64,000 nt of DNA from Pararhodobacter oceanensis (GCF_003076755.1 NZ_QDKM01000004.1:310001-374000); one strand, 5' to 3'. Shown: positions 1 to 8,600, counted from the stretch's first letter. The notes: generated by a model not told the origin, from the letters alone. A program made the numbers and translations.

Positions 1-213
1 CGTCGAGCGCCGCGATGGCCTGCGCGATCTGCGCCGCGCTCACCGCCAGCGCCACATATTGATCGGGCGGGCCGACCGGCTGCGGTAGTTCCACCGGCGC
101 TTGCGCCGCAAGCGGTGCGGCGAGGCAGAACGCAAGCGCCACCCCCGCGCCGACAGGCTTCAGGCGCAGCGACGGGTGCAACGTCGCGTCGGGTCGGGTT
201 GGTCTCGGCATCA
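1..213 (-). CDS. Exported protein of unknown function, N-terminal part only (runs off the window)
   Basis: Reading from an ATG at 213 there are 71 codons to the window edge with no stop. The N-terminus has basic residues, then a hydrophobic stretch (GAGVALAFCLAAPLAAQA) typical of a Sec signal peptide with a probable AxA cleavage site. The remaining mature part (VELPQPVGPPDQYVALAVSAAQ) has no motif I recognise. It follows the nor genes on the same strand after a 129-base gap, so it may or may not belong to that transcript. Only the start is visible and no function is assigned. Confidence 0.55.
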
Positions 214-342
214 TCGGCTCCTACTCGTTACACTTGCGCGCATCCGATGACGGCATCCGCCAGCGGTTGCGCGAGCGTAGCGCGTTGAAAGATCAGAGCA
301 ATGGGTTTTTCCGCTCAATTTGTCGCCAGATATCGGCTAGCC

Positions 343-576
343 TCAGCTCCCGGTGTCAGCCTTATCCATCAAGCCGCGAATATGGCGCGCGAACCACCAT
401 GTCAGCGGCAGGCCCAGTATCGCCCCGAGCCAGAGCGCGGTGAGGGGTTGCATCGCCGGCAAGCCCAGCCAAGTGCCGAAGAGGCCCAGCATAAACAGGT
501 TGATCACCGCCGCGCCCGCACCAAAGGGATATAGCACCAGCGCCAAGCGTCCGACGCCCCAGCCCTCCTGTTTCAT
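343..576 (-). CDS. Small two-helix membrane protein at the end of the nor cluster
   Basis: 77 residues starting MKQEGWGVG, with two predicted membrane segments (about residues 10-33 and 40-62) and a short charged tail. Its ATG overlaps the stop of the preceding small gene by four bases (ATGA), so the two are almost certainly translationally coupled. Small membrane proteins are common behind norD in denitrifying alphaproteobacteria (norF-like or nnrT/nnrU-like genes), and the position suggests a role in assembly or activity of the NO reductase. I cannot match it to one of these by sequence alone, so no symbol is given. Confidence 0.65.
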   Translation of the reverse strand: MKQEGWGVGRLALVLYPFGAGAAVINLFMLGLFGTWLGLPAMQPLTALWLGAILGLPLTWWFARHIRGLMDKADTGS

Positions 577-767
577 CTGCGCCGCACCAGCAGATGCACC
601 GCAACGAGCGCCAGCACAAAGCTGACCGAGGCGGCGAAAAACCACCATTCGGCGGTGGCGGATTGCGGCTGCGGGATCGGGCGGGTGAAGCCTTGCTGCG
701 CCAAAGCCAGCGTCGGTGCGGTCAGCATCGTAAAGAGCGCGGCAAGCGCGGTGCGGATGCGGGACAT
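573..767 (-). CDS. Small exported/membrane protein following norD
   Basis: 64 residues. An N-terminal signal-like segment ends in ALAQQ near residue 24, a short linker follows, and a single C-terminal transmembrane helix (WWFFAASVSFVLALVAVHLL) ends in RRR. This predicts a periplasmic loop anchored by the C-terminal helix with the tail inside. It begins two bases after the norD stop and overlaps the next small gene by four bases, so it is part of the nor operon. By position it is a candidate nor accessory subunit; in Rhodobacter a short gene called nnrT occupies a comparable place, but identity is not established here. Confidence 0.65.
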   Translation of the reverse strand: MSRIRTALAALFTMLTAPTLALAQQGFTRPIPQPQSATAEWWFFAASVSFVLALVAVHLLVRRR

Positions 768-769
768 GG

Positions 770-2668
770 TTAACTCTCCTGTGTCAGGCTGCGGTAGATA
801 TCGGGCAGAACGCGGGTCAGCCGGTCGGGGCGTGGCAACAGATGAAAGCCGCCGCGCCCGAATATCCGCGCAAACCAGTCCTGCCCGTCTTCGTCGATGA
901 TGATGCCGTGCACGGTCTGGCCGGTGCGGCGCGCCTCGCTGACCGCCATATGGCTGTCCTCAATCCCGTGCTGGCCCTCGTAATGGTCCAGATCATTGGG
1001 CTTACCGTCGGTCAGCACGATCAACAGCTTGCGCGCGGCGCTTTCCTCGGCCAGTTGCGCGCTGACATGGCGGATCGCGGCGCCAAGACGGGTGTAATGA
1101 CCGGGTTTCAGGGCGCAGATGTTTTCGGTGACCTGCGCGCTCATCTTTTGCTCGAAACTCTTGCAGCGGGTGACAAACACGCGGTCGCGCTTGAGCGAGG
1201 AAAACCCCCAGATGCCCAGCCGGTCACCGGCCACGTCAATGCCCCCGGCCAGCGCCGCCAAAGCATCGCGTGCCACGTCAATCACGCAGGTGTCACCCAC
1301 CGCCGATTCCGTCGAGCGCGAAGTATCGGCCAGGAAGGCCACGGTCAGGTCGCGCTGGGTCTGGCGCGAGGCCAGAAATACGCGGTCATCGCAGCGCCCC
1401 GAAGCGCGCAGGTCGATATGTGCGGCAATCGCTGCGTCGAGGTCCAATTCATTGCCGTCAATCTGGCGTGGCTGCAAAATCCGGCGCGGGCGCAGGGTTT
1501 CGAACTGGCGGCGCACCTGTTCCATCCGCTTGCGGTCGGGCTTGAACGCATGATGTGGATCAGGCTCGGCCTCGACCTCGAGCACGCGGCAATGGTCTGG
1601 CATGTAACTGCGCGACCGGTGGTTCCATTCAGGATAGGTGAATTCATCGGCCAGACGCTCATGGTCGGCATCGGCAGGCGACAGATCAAGGTGCAGTCGC
1701 AGGCGCGTCGCTGCGCGGCGGTCGTTTTTCGACAGGGTGATATTGTCCTGATCCTCGGCGGCCTTTTGGGCGTTTTCCTCATCGTCATCATGGATCGAGC
1801 GGTTGAGATTCATCGATTCCACCCATGAGAGGATCGACTCAAACCGGTGCAGGATGAAGCTATCCTTGCGGTTGGCCTGCTCTTGATCCTTGCGAAACCC
1901 CTGTTTGCGCGAGGTTGTGGCCGCCGCTGCCGGAGCCTCGGGCGCGTCCTCTTGCGGCTCATCCACTGCGTCACCGGAGCCGGGCGGATGCAACGCCAGC
2001 CAGAAGGGCACCGGCGCGAAAGGCATATAGCTGCGCGGTGCGTCGGGGGCTGGCGCGGTGGGCGGATCGCCCGCGTCAAGTGCACGGCGTAAGGCTGTCT
2101 CAACCGCCTGTTCCGAGGGCGGCAGGCTAACCTCGGGCCGTGTGGCCAAAGTATGCGCCTGCATTGCCGCGAAGGCTTTGCGTAACCCGGGGCATTCCTG
2201 ATGCGCGCGCGCGCCGGCTGCGAGATTGGCGCGGATCATCGCCATATCGCGCGCCGCTCCAGCCAGCGCGCCCGCCTGCAAACACTCCGGATCGCTCAGC
2301 GCCGCCACGGCCACCAGCCAGAAATAAACGGCGCGGTTGAGCGCTGGGTCGGGATATGCCTCGATCCGTGGCGGCAGGCGCAGCCGCTCACCGTCAAATG
2401 CGGGTTGAAAGATCTTGTCGCGCTCGGTTGCCAATCTGCGCAGATGCGGGCGGCGGTGCCGCGCGACCACGGCGGGCGCTTCGGTGAACTCCACCTGCGG
2501 TGCGCCGCCCAAAGCGCGAAACATCATCGCCAGACTGGGGCGGACCGTGGCCAATTCCGCCGCTGCCTCGGGGTAAGCGGCCTGCGCAGCAATCCCCACG
2601 GCATAGTCATGCCAGATATTGCCGACCGCCTCTTCGGGGTCCATCAGATCAAGGGGGCGCAGTGCCAT
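770..2668 (-). CDS. norD: NorD, von Willebrand factor A-domain protein for NO reductase maturation
   Basis: 632 residues, the usual size for NorD. The C-terminal third is a VWA domain with a MIDAS metal site: the DTSRS motif (DxSxS) after a hydrophobic strand (LTVAFLA), and a downstream LTDGKPND segment supplying the conserved Asp. The central region is acidic and lysine-rich (DDDEENAQKAAEDQD), as in other NorD proteins. NorD works with the MoxR-type ATPase NorQ as a chaperone pair that activates the NorBC reductase, probably by helping insert the non-haem iron. It starts three bases after the norQ stop, consistent with co-expression. Confidence 0.93.
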   Translation of the reverse strand: MALRPLDLMDPEEAVGNIWHDYAVGIAAQAAYPEAAAELATVRPSLAMMFRALGGAPQVEFTEAPAVVARHRRPHLRRLATERDKIFQPAFDGERLRLPPRIEAYPDPALNRAVYFWLVAVAALSDPECLQAGALAGAARDMAMIRANLAAGARAHQECPGLRKAFAAMQAHTLATRPEVSLPPSEQAVETALRRALDAGDPPTAPAPDAPRSYMPFAPVPFWLALHPPGSGDAVDEPQEDAPEAPAAAATTSRKQGFRKDQEQANRKDSFILHRFESILSWVESMNLNRSIHDDDEENAQKAAEDQDNITLSKNDRRAATRLRLHLDLSPADADHERLADEFTYPEWNHRSRSYMPDHCRVLEVEAEPDPHHAFKPDRKRMEQVRRQFETLRPRRILQPRQIDGNELDLDAAIAAHIDLRASGRCDDRVFLASRQTQRDLTVAFLADTSRSTESAVGDTCVIDVARDALAALAGGIDVAGDRLGIWGFSSLKRDRVFVTRCKSFEQKMSAQVTENICALKPGHYTRLGAAIRHVSAQLAEESAARKLLIVLTDGKPNDLDHYEGQHGIEDSHMAVSEARRTGQTVHGIIIDEDGQDWFARIFGRGGFHLLPRPDRLTRVLPDIYRSLTQES

Positions 2669-2671
2669 TGC

Positions 2672-3469
2672 CTAGCCGTAGACCGTGGTGACCAGATCGC
2701 GCAGGGCAATTTGCACGTCCTCGTCATCGCTCAAGGGCTCGATCACGGCAGCCTCAAGCGCCTTGTCGACGCCCATCCCACCCGCGATCAAGGTCGCGGC
2801 GTAAATCAGCAGACGGGTGGAAACCCCTTCCTCAAGATCCATGCCCGAGAGGTTGCGAATATGCCCGCCCAGCCGCACCAAGGGCGTCACCCGCGCCACA
2901 TCCAGCCCGCTTTCCTGCGCCACCACCGCGATCTCGGTCTCGGGCTTGGGAAAATCAAACGTAATCGCCAAAAACCGCTGCCGCGTTGAGGGCTTCATCC
3001 GTTTGAGCACATTCTGGTAGCCGGGGTTATAGCTGGCGACCAGCATGAAACCCGGCGGCGCTACCAGTTCCTCGCCGGTGCGGTCGATCATCAGGGTGCG
3101 GCGGTTGTCGGTCAGCGGATGCAAGACCACGGTGACATCCTTGCGCGCCTCGACCACCTCATCGAGATAGCAAATCGCCCCCTCGCGCACCGCTCGGGTC
3201 AGCGGGCCATCAACCCATTCCGTCTCGCCCCCGCGCAGCAGATAGCGGCCAATCAAATCCGCTGCCGAGAGATCATCATGGCAGGCCACGGTATAGAGCT
3301 TACGCCCCGAGCGCGCTGCCATATGCTCGATGAACCGCGTTTTGCCGCAGCCGGTCGGCCCCTTCAACAGAAGGGGCAAACCATTGTTTTGGGCGGCCTC
3401 GAAGAGCGCACATTCAGTCCCCGTCGCGGCGTAATAGGGAACAGCGGAGGGTTGAGCGTGCAGGTTCAT
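2672..3469 (-). CDS. norQ: NorQ, MoxR-type AAA+ ATPase for NO reductase activation
   Basis: 265 residues. Walker A is GPTGCGKT (about 37-44) and Walker B is the AICYLDEV segment; the DRTGEELVAPPGFMLVASYNP region with sensor-1 Asn is typical of the NorQ/CbbQ branch of MoxR ATPases. It remodels NorBC together with NorD. I chose the ATG at 3469 because GGGAG lies seven bases upstream; a GTG at 3475 overlapping the norB stop (GTGA) is the alternative. Either way norB and norQ are coupled. Confidence 0.94.
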   Translation of the reverse strand: MNLHAQPSAVPYYAATGTECALFEAAQNNGLPLLLKGPTGCGKTRFIEHMAARSGRKLYTVACHDDLSAADLIGRYLLRGGETEWVDGPLTRAVREGAICYLDEVVEARKDVTVVLHPLTDNRRTLMIDRTGEELVAPPGFMLVASYNPGYQNVLKRMKPSTRQRFLAITFDFPKPETEIAVVAQESGLDVARVTPLVRLGGHIRNLSGMDLEEGVSTRLLIYAATLIAGGMGVDKALEAAVIEPLSDDEDVQIALRDLVTTVYG

Positions 3470-3471
3470 TC

Positions 3472-4842
3472 TCACTCTCCCGGCATGCTATGCGAGACGG
3501 GCGGGGCCGGATTGGCCGAGCCGGGCTCGACGATCTCGCGGCGGCGCACCACAAAGATCGCATAGATGAACAGGAAGGCGCCCAGCACCACTGCTGTACC
3601 AGCGACAAAGCGCATGATGTAGAAGAGCCCAAGCTCATCCTGCACCTGCATGAAGTAATCGCCGAGCACCCGCTGCATATGGGTCTGGATCACACCGGCA
3701 AAGGTCAGCGTGAAGGTCATGAAGGCCATGCCACCGGTCATCAGCCAGAAAGCGCCCATATTGATCACCTGATTATAGGGCTCCCGGCCTTTGAGGATCG
3801 GCATCGCATAGGTGATGATCGCCAGATTGATCGCGACATAGGCGCCATAGAAGGCCAGATGCCCATGCGCGGCGGTGATCTGGGTGCCGTGGCTATAGAA
3901 GTTCACCCCGTGCATATTGTGCAGCACCCCCCAGACACCGGCGCCAAAGAAGGCAATGGTGGCCGAGCCCAGCGACCACAAGAGCGCGGCCTTATTGGGA
4001 TGGTTGCGCCGCCCCTTCCAGACCATGATGAAGGCAAAGGACATCATCAGGAAGAAGGGGATGATTTCCAGCGTGCCAAAGATCGTGCCGATCCACTGCC
4101 AGTAACCCGGCAGGCCGATCCAATAGTAATGGTGGCCGGTGCCCAGAATGCCGGTGAACAGCGCCGTGGCGACGATCACATAGAGCCATTTCTCGATCAC
4201 CTCGCGGTCGACGCCGGTCAGCTTGAGCAGCAGGAAGGCAAGGATCGAGGCCATCACCAGCTCCCATGTCGCCTCGACCCAGAGATGCACGACGAACCAC
4301 CAGTACAGCTTATCAAGGCTCAGGTTGTCGGGGTTGATGATCGCAAAGATCCACAACAGCGACAGCAACCACAGACCGGTGAGCAAGACGCCGGTGATCG
4401 CGGTTTTACGCCCCGAAAGCACGGTCATCGAAATGTTCAACAAGAACATCACCGCGGCGACCAGAATGCCGAATTTCACCCAGAGCGGCTGTTCAAGGAA
4501 CTCGCGCCCCTCGTGGATGCCGACGAGATACCCTGCAACGGCGCCCAGCGTGCCGACCATCAGAATGGCAAGCTGCGCATAGGCCAGCGCGGGCGACCAG
4601 ATTTCACGCTCGGATTCCTCGGGCACCATAAAGAATGCCGCGCCAAAGAAGCCCAGCAGCAGCCAGACAATCAGCGCATTGGTGTGGATCATCCGCGCGA
4701 TATGGAACGGCAAAAGCTCGGACAGGAAGTTGGGCTGGACATAAATCCAGCCGATGGTCAGCCCGCCGATCATCTGCACCGCAAACAGGGCCATGGCGCA
4801 GGCGAAATAGACATAGGCGATGGATTGGGTTCTATATTTCAT
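3472..4842 (-). CDS. norB: NorB, catalytic subunit of cytochrome c-dependent nitric oxide reductase
   Basis: 456 residues with about 12 transmembrane helices. It belongs to the haem-copper oxidase superfamily and reduces 2 NO to N2O at a haem b3/non-haem FeB centre in the inner membrane. Visible ligands: His53 (haem b), His186 plus the GTGHH pair His237/His238 (FeB), His326 and His328 in AAHGH (haem ligands), and the conserved glutamates 190 and 194 in HLWVEATWEL that separate NORs from oxygen-reducing relatives. The length and the absence of an N-terminal fused domain mark it as cNorB, partner of NorC, not the quinol-dependent qNor. It begins 12 bases after the norC stop. Confidence 0.97.
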   Translation of the reverse strand: MKYRTQSIAYVYFACAMALFAVQMIGGLTIGWIYVQPNFLSELLPFHIARMIHTNALIVWLLLGFFGAAFFMVPEESEREIWSPALAYAQLAILMVGTLGAVAGYLVGIHEGREFLEQPLWVKFGILVAAVMFLLNISMTVLSGRKTAITGVLLTGLWLLSLLWIFAIINPDNLSLDKLYWWFVVHLWVEATWELVMASILAFLLLKLTGVDREVIEKWLYVIVATALFTGILGTGHHYYWIGLPGYWQWIGTIFGTLEIIPFFLMMSFAFIMVWKGRRNHPNKAALLWSLGSATIAFFGAGVWGVLHNMHGVNFYSHGTQITAAHGHLAFYGAYVAINLAIITYAMPILKGREPYNQVINMGAFWLMTGGMAFMTFTLTFAGVIQTHMQRVLGDYFMQVQDELGLFYIMRFVAGTAVVLGAFLFIYAIFVVRRREIVEPGSANPAPPVSHSMPGE

Positions 4843-4854
4843 GTCAGCTCCCCC

Positions 4855-5307
4855 TTAGCCGGCGTCATTGGGCGGCCAGCCCTGCGTGTTGGTTTGATTG
4901 GCAAACCGCAAGAATTCGGCCAGCCCGCGCAGGTCTTCTTCGCTCAGGTCGAAAAACGGCATCTGGCGACGCCCTTCGACGCCGCTAGGCTGGGCCTGCA
5001 TCCAAGCCGCCAGCACCTCATAAGCCCCCTCGGGATCATCCGCGACGCCCCAGCGCGCCATCACATTGCCGACCTCGGGCGCAAAATAGGCGCCTTCGCC
5101 GTGGAGCGTGTGGCAGTTGATGCAGCTATTACGCTCCCAGACGTGCTTGCCGTGGCGCACTTCGGCGCTCAGGGCCATGCCCGCAGTCGAACTGTTCACC
5201 ACATAGTAATGGCTGTGGATGGTCAGCGCGATGAAGACCAGAACGAAGAATATCGAGCCTCCATAAAATATATTTCGCGCGCGTGATTTGGTCAGGAACT
5301 CTGACAT
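4855..5307 (-). CDS. norC: NorC, membrane-anchored cytochrome c subunit of nitric oxide reductase
   Basis: 150 residues. One N-terminal anchor helix (about 13-31) is followed by a periplasmic cytochrome c domain with a single haem motif CINCH (62-66) and a C-terminal MPFFDLSEEDL segment that carries the likely axial Met. It passes electrons from periplasmic cytochrome c or cupredoxin to NorB. I chose the ATG at 5307 (MSEFLTKSRARN) because it matches the family N-terminus and has a GGGAG ribosome site at the right distance; an in-frame upstream ATG at 5361 would add 18 atypical residues. It is first in the norCBQD operon. Confidence 0.96.
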   Translation of the reverse strand: MSEFLTKSRARNIFYGGSIFFVLVFIALTIHSHYYVVNSSTAGMALSAEVRHGKHVWERNSCINCHTLHGEGAYFAPEVGNVMARWGVADDPEGAYEVLAAWMQAQPSGVEGRRQMPFFDLSEEDLRGLAEFLRFANQTNTQGWPPNDAG

Positions 5308-5768
5308 TTGCGTCACTCCCTTGATAACTCCCTGTCGCCCCCACATTAGGCGATCTTGCATAGGAGTCTACCGCCTGCGTGATCCCCGCGACAATCGATC
5401 CGAAAAGGGGTGTGGCGGGTATTAGATGCAGGGCGAGGTGAGGTAAGATGCAAATCAAACACTGTAACATATTGATATTAAATGATTTACAAATACTTTC
5501 TGCAAAATATGTATTATACATTCATGTTATAAATCGACATTATGTGGAGTTTTACACTCAACCCAGAGAACACCTTTCAAAGCCGAAAACGCCCTTGCGA
5601 TTCGTCAATATCAACCCGCGACTGGTTAAAGTAGCTGCGGAAAACAGGTTATTTGCAGCATTATCCGCCGCTTAACTGACGACCTTATAGACACAGGCGC
5701 AGGCTGAATTCCCCACTGGACAGGCGCGGTGGAAGGCGGCAGGTTTTGCTCAGCCCAAAGGATTTCTT
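5308..5768. other. Divergent intergenic region norC / lysR, AT-rich
   Basis: 461 bases with no credible gene. It is much richer in A and T than its surroundings, notably 5450-5560. It holds the norC promoter (FNR-type box at 5445-5458 and TAATAC) and must also hold the promoter for the LysR gene that starts at 5769. I see no other clear repeat or small RNA. Confidence 0.6.
5445..5458 (-). promoter_or_regulatory. FNR/NnrR/Dnr-type box upstream of norC
   Basis: On the plus strand the site reads AAGAT-GCAA-ATCAA, that is TTGAT-N4-ATCTT on the coding strand. This matches 8 of 10 positions of the CRP/FNR-family consensus TTGAT-N4-ATCAA. A -10-like TAATAC lies on the same strand (5424-5419), which puts the box about 40 bases upstream of the implied start, the normal place for a class II activator. 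NO-responsive NnrR or Dnr proteins use such boxes before nor operons. No NnrR gene is in this window. Confidence 0.55.
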
Positions 5769-6674
5769 ATGCTGAACCCCGGTCATCTGCCGCTCAACGC
5801 GATGCGCGCCTTCGAGGTTGCCGCCCGCACCGGCAGTTTCAAAGCCGCGGGCGTCGAGCTTGGCGTCAGCGCGGCGGCGGTCAGCCAGCAGGTCAAGGCG
5901 CTCGAGCAGCAACTCGACAAGCAATTGTTTCACCGTTTGGGCAACCGCATCAGCCTGACCGACGCCGGTCGCACGCTCTATCCCAGCGTCGATATCGCCT
6001 TCACAAGCCTGCGCAGCGCCGCACGCAGCCTGCAAGATGCGCCGCGGCGCGCGCGGGTGGTGATCTCGGCCCTGCCCTCGCTATGTGAACATTGGTTAAT
6101 GCCGCTGCTCCGCGCCTATCCGCAAAGCGCGCATCTCGATCTGCACAGCGAGGAGGATCCGGTTGATCTGGCCCGCGCGGGCATTGATCTGCGCCTTGCC
6201 TACGGCGCCGAGCATTACCCCGACCATGTGATTGACCCGCTGTTCACCGATCATCTGGTCGCCGTGGCCGCCCGCGCCACCGATCATCCCGAGGACCTGC
6301 AGGAGATCCCCGATGCGGCGCTGATCCACACCAGTTGGGGCCGCGACTACGGGATCGAGCCGGATTGGGCGCAGCATTTCGAAGCCCTGGGCCTGCGCCG
6401 CTATCCCGATCAGGCGGTTGGGCTGCGGGTGGCCTCAAGCGCCATGGCCCTTTCGGCGGCGCGTATCGGCTTGGGCGTGGCTTTGGCGCCCTCAAGGATG
6501 GTCGCGGATGCGCTTTGCCGTGGCGAGTTGCGCCAGATCGGCGGCAACGGACGCAGCCTACCGCGCCCCTACGTGCTGGTCATGCCCAACGCCCGCGCCC
6601 GCAACCGCGCGGTGCAAGACGCGCGGGCATTTCTGCTGGCGACGGCAAGCGAGGCGGGTGGAGGCGTTCCGTAG
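5769..6674 (+). CDS. LysR-family transcriptional regulator, GcvA-like
   Basis: 301 residues. The N-terminal winged helix-turn-helix (about 8-66; LNAMRAFEVAARTGSFKAAGVELGVSAAAVSQQVKALE) is followed by a two-lobed periplasmic-binding-like effector domain. The opening LPPLNALRAFE-type motif and the overall length place it in the GcvA branch, common in Rhodobacteraceae and often controlling amino-acid or beta-lactam responses. It is divergent from the nor operon, but its closest downstream gene is over 400 bases away, so its target is not evident. Effector unknown. Confidence 0.88.
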   Translation: MLNPGHLPLNAMRAFEVAARTGSFKAAGVELGVSAAAVSQQVKALEQQLDKQLFHRLGNRISLTDAGRTLYPSVDIAFTSLRSAARSLQDAPRRARVVISALPSLCEHWLMPLLRAYPQSAHLDLHSEEDPVDLARAGIDLRLAYGAEHYPDHVIDPLFTDHLVAVAARATDHPEDLQEIPDAALIHTSWGRDYGIEPDWAQHFEALGLRRYPDQAVGLRVASSAMALSAARIGLGVALAPSRMVADALCRGELRQIGGNGRSLPRPYVLVMPNARARNRAVQDARAFLLATASEAGGGVP

Positions 6675-7086
6675 AGTTGCGCCGCCCCTGATCCGGTGGG
6701 CCGCGCCATAGCTTAGCGCCACGGCGATCAAACTCGGGCGGCGTGATCGGGACTTGGTGATTCCGAGCAATGCAAACGAGGCACTTAACGGGCCACTCAG
6801 GCGCAACGACCCGCTGAAACACGCGAGTAAGCAGGCGTTGCGCGTGATGCTGGCCATCATTGGCGGCTCCCTTGCCAAGGTGCAGCGGTATAATTTGCCC
6901 CTTCCGGTATAAACTTCAGTTTATTTCGCTATCCCGCCAGCGCCAGCCACCCCTGCCTGCAGTTTAAAACCGCCGCTTCAAACCAGGGTTGGCTAGGCTT
7001 TGGTGAACGCTCACGGCATCCCTCGGTTATCACTTGCGTGGCTCACAAGGCTGCGTTTTGCTCTTACCTACCGAAAGGAACCAGAC
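6675..7086. other. Intergenic region between lysR and the glycine-rich protein gene
   Basis: 412 bases. The first 230 bases are GC-rich and look like decayed coding sequence, but neither strand gives a convincing protein. Bases 6900-6990 are less GC-rich, and the ribosome site AAAGGAA precedes the ATG at 7087. I see no terminator hairpin or RNA gene. Confidence 0.4.
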
Positions 7087-7698
7087 ATGATGACCAAGAT
7101 GACCCCCCAAGCAACCGCCAACCGCGCAACCGCCCTGACCCGCGCCACCTGCGTTGCCGCGGCACTGATGACCGCCTCCGTGCCGGCGATGGTTTCGGCC
7201 CAAAGCGCCAACGGCCAGGCCCAAACCCAAGCCACCGGCGAGGCCAGCGCCAGCCAGGGCAGCGCCGCGGCGAATGCCAATCTTCTGGCCAAAACCCAGG
7301 TGCAACTGGCACAGGTGCGCGGTGAACTTGCCGTGGTGGCCGAGTTGGAAGCCGCCGGTTACCAGATGGTGTCGCGCTCGCGCACATGGTTGGGCCGCGT
7401 GCGTCTGCAAGCCCAGACCGAGACCCATATGCGCGAAGTCGTGGTGCACCAATCGACCGGCGAGATTCTCAGCGACTCGGTGATCGAGGTCTATACCAAT
7501 GCGACCGGCACCACTTCGGCCCAGACCACCAGCGAGACCGCGGGTGAAAGCGGATCGTCACGCGGCGGTGCCAGCGTGGGTGCCAGTGTCGGCGCATCGG
7601 TTGGCGGCTCGGTCGGTGGATCGATTGGCGGCGGTAGCGTCGGCGGCAGTGTCGGTGGCGATGTCGGCATTGACGGCGGCATCGGAATCGGAAACTGA
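7087..7698 (+). CDS. Exported protein with a glycine/serine/valine-rich repeat tail
   Basis: 203 residues. The signal peptide (about 1-40) ends SVPAMVSAQS. The middle is Gln/Ala-rich, followed by a predicted folded region (QVQLAQVRGELAVVAELEAAGYQMVSRSRTWLGRVR, then a short beta-rich part ending VVVHQSTGEILSD). The last 50 residues are imperfect copies of GASVG/GGSVG. Such tails resemble glycine-rich loops of surface or matrix proteins. Start chosen at the ATG pair at 7087, preceded by AAAGGAA. The next gene on the same strand, 115 bases on, is a membrane-anchored LuxR-type regulator. I do not recognise the family; a cell-envelope role is inference. Confidence 0.7.
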   Translation: MMTKMTPQATANRATALTRATCVAAALMTASVPAMVSAQSANGQAQTQATGEASASQGSAAANANLLAKTQVQLAQVRGELAVVAELEAAGYQMVSRSRTWLGRVRLQAQTETHMREVVVHQSTGEILSDSVIEVYTNATGTTSAQTTSETAGESGSSRGGASVGASVGASVGGSVGGSIGGGSVGGSVGGDVGIDGGIGIGN

Positions 7699-7813
7699 GA
7701 TTAGACTGATATAATGTTCGGGTTGGACCGCAAACGGGTGGGGGCAATGCCCTCACCCGCATCCCTCCCGCTCTGATCCAAGCCCCATCCGATCCTAACC
7801 AAGGTTGCGCCCC

Positions 7814-8341
7814 ATGTTCCGAAAGACCCCCGTCTCGATCGGACTGCTGATCGTCGTCGCCGTGCAACTCCTGCTGGCCGCGTTGTTTCTGGGCTTTGTG
7901 ATTGTCGATGTCACCACCATCCGCTCGCGCCCGGTCGGTTATAACACCCGCGAGCTGTTCGAGATTTTCGCCATTCTCGCGCTGGTCCTGAGCATCGCGA
8001 TCAATGTCGCGCTGATCCGCAATATGCTGCGCCGTGCCGATGCCGCGGAAAAGGGGCTGATGGTGGCGCGCGGTGCGTTTCAAGCGCTGGTCGAGACTGA
8101 ATTCGACCGTTGGGGACTGAGCCGCACTGAACGTGAGGTGGCGCTTTTCGCCATCAAAGGGCTGTCCAATGCCGAGATCGCAGAGATCAGCCAGAAAAGC
8201 GAAGGCACGGTCAAATCGCAAAGCGCGGCGGTGTTTCGCAAGGCCGGCGTGCAGGGCCGCATCGGCTTGGTGACCCATTTCATGGATGAGATCATCGGCG
8301 ATGTGCTGGTCACTGAGGGGAAACCCGCTAGCGAACGCTGA
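7814..8341 (+). CDS. Membrane-anchored LuxR-type helix-turn-helix protein
   Basis: 175 residues. Two transmembrane helices (about 6-30 and 48-70) are followed by a cytoplasmic GerE/LuxR helix-turn-helix (LSRTEREVALFAIKGLSNAEIAEISQKSEGTVKSQSAAVFRKAGV, about 100-145). The HTH has the usual TxxExxVxxLxxxGxSxxEIA pattern and the TVKxxxxxVFRK recognition helix. There is no receiver or ligand-binding domain, so signal input is probably through the membrane part. ATG at 7814 is preceded by AAGG; a TTG at 7805 is possible. It sits between the glycine-rich exported protein and the AtoE-like transporter, either of which it might regulate. Confidence 0.82.
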   Translation: MFRKTPVSIGLLIVVAVQLLLAALFLGFVIVDVTTIRSRPVGYNTRELFEIFAILALVLSIAINVALIRNMLRRADAAEKGLMVARGAFQALVETEFDRWGLSRTEREVALFAIKGLSNAEIAEISQKSEGTVKSQSAAVFRKAGVQGRIGLVTHFMDEIIGDVLVTEGKPASER

Positions 8342-8528
8342 CCCTGATACCTGCGACCCACAGTTTTCGTGTCGCCGGTAAAGGCAAGATGACGGGCGTT
8401 ACCACGCCAAGTGATTAACCCTGATCCGACCGGCATAAGGCCTGAAGGGCAGTTACTGGCAGGATAAATCCAGCCGCCCGAAACTTTCCTGCGCCTTTAG
8501 CTTAATTCGGGTAACTTTCTCCGTGACC

Positions 8529-8566
8529 CTCGAAGTAATTCGAACGCATTCGCTTTATTTCGAAAA
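8529..8566 (+). repeat. Four helically phased TTCG(AA) units upstream of the transporter promoter
   Basis: CG dinucleotides at 8531, 8541, 8551 and 8561 are each preceded by T or TT (CTCG, TTCG, TTCG, TTCG), and three are followed by AA. The period is exactly 10 bases, so all four units face the same side of the helix. They sit about 35-70 bases upstream of the -35 at 8601. This is the layout of a cooperative activator or repressor array; the protein is unknown. Confidence 0.5.
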
Positions 8567-8600
8567 CATACGGGGTGTTTTACCGCATAGATTCTCTGTC

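Noticed and set aside
3490-5286. A 598-residue plus-strand open frame across norB and norC
   Set aside because: It lies opposite two genes with intact cofactor ligands. The translation is low-complexity His/Gln/Asp-rich and matches no family.
6675-6905. Possible transposase or gene remnant after the first LysR gene
   Set aside because: The stretch looks coding-like in composition, but neither strand gives a family motif, terminal repeats or target duplication, so I do not call a mobile element.
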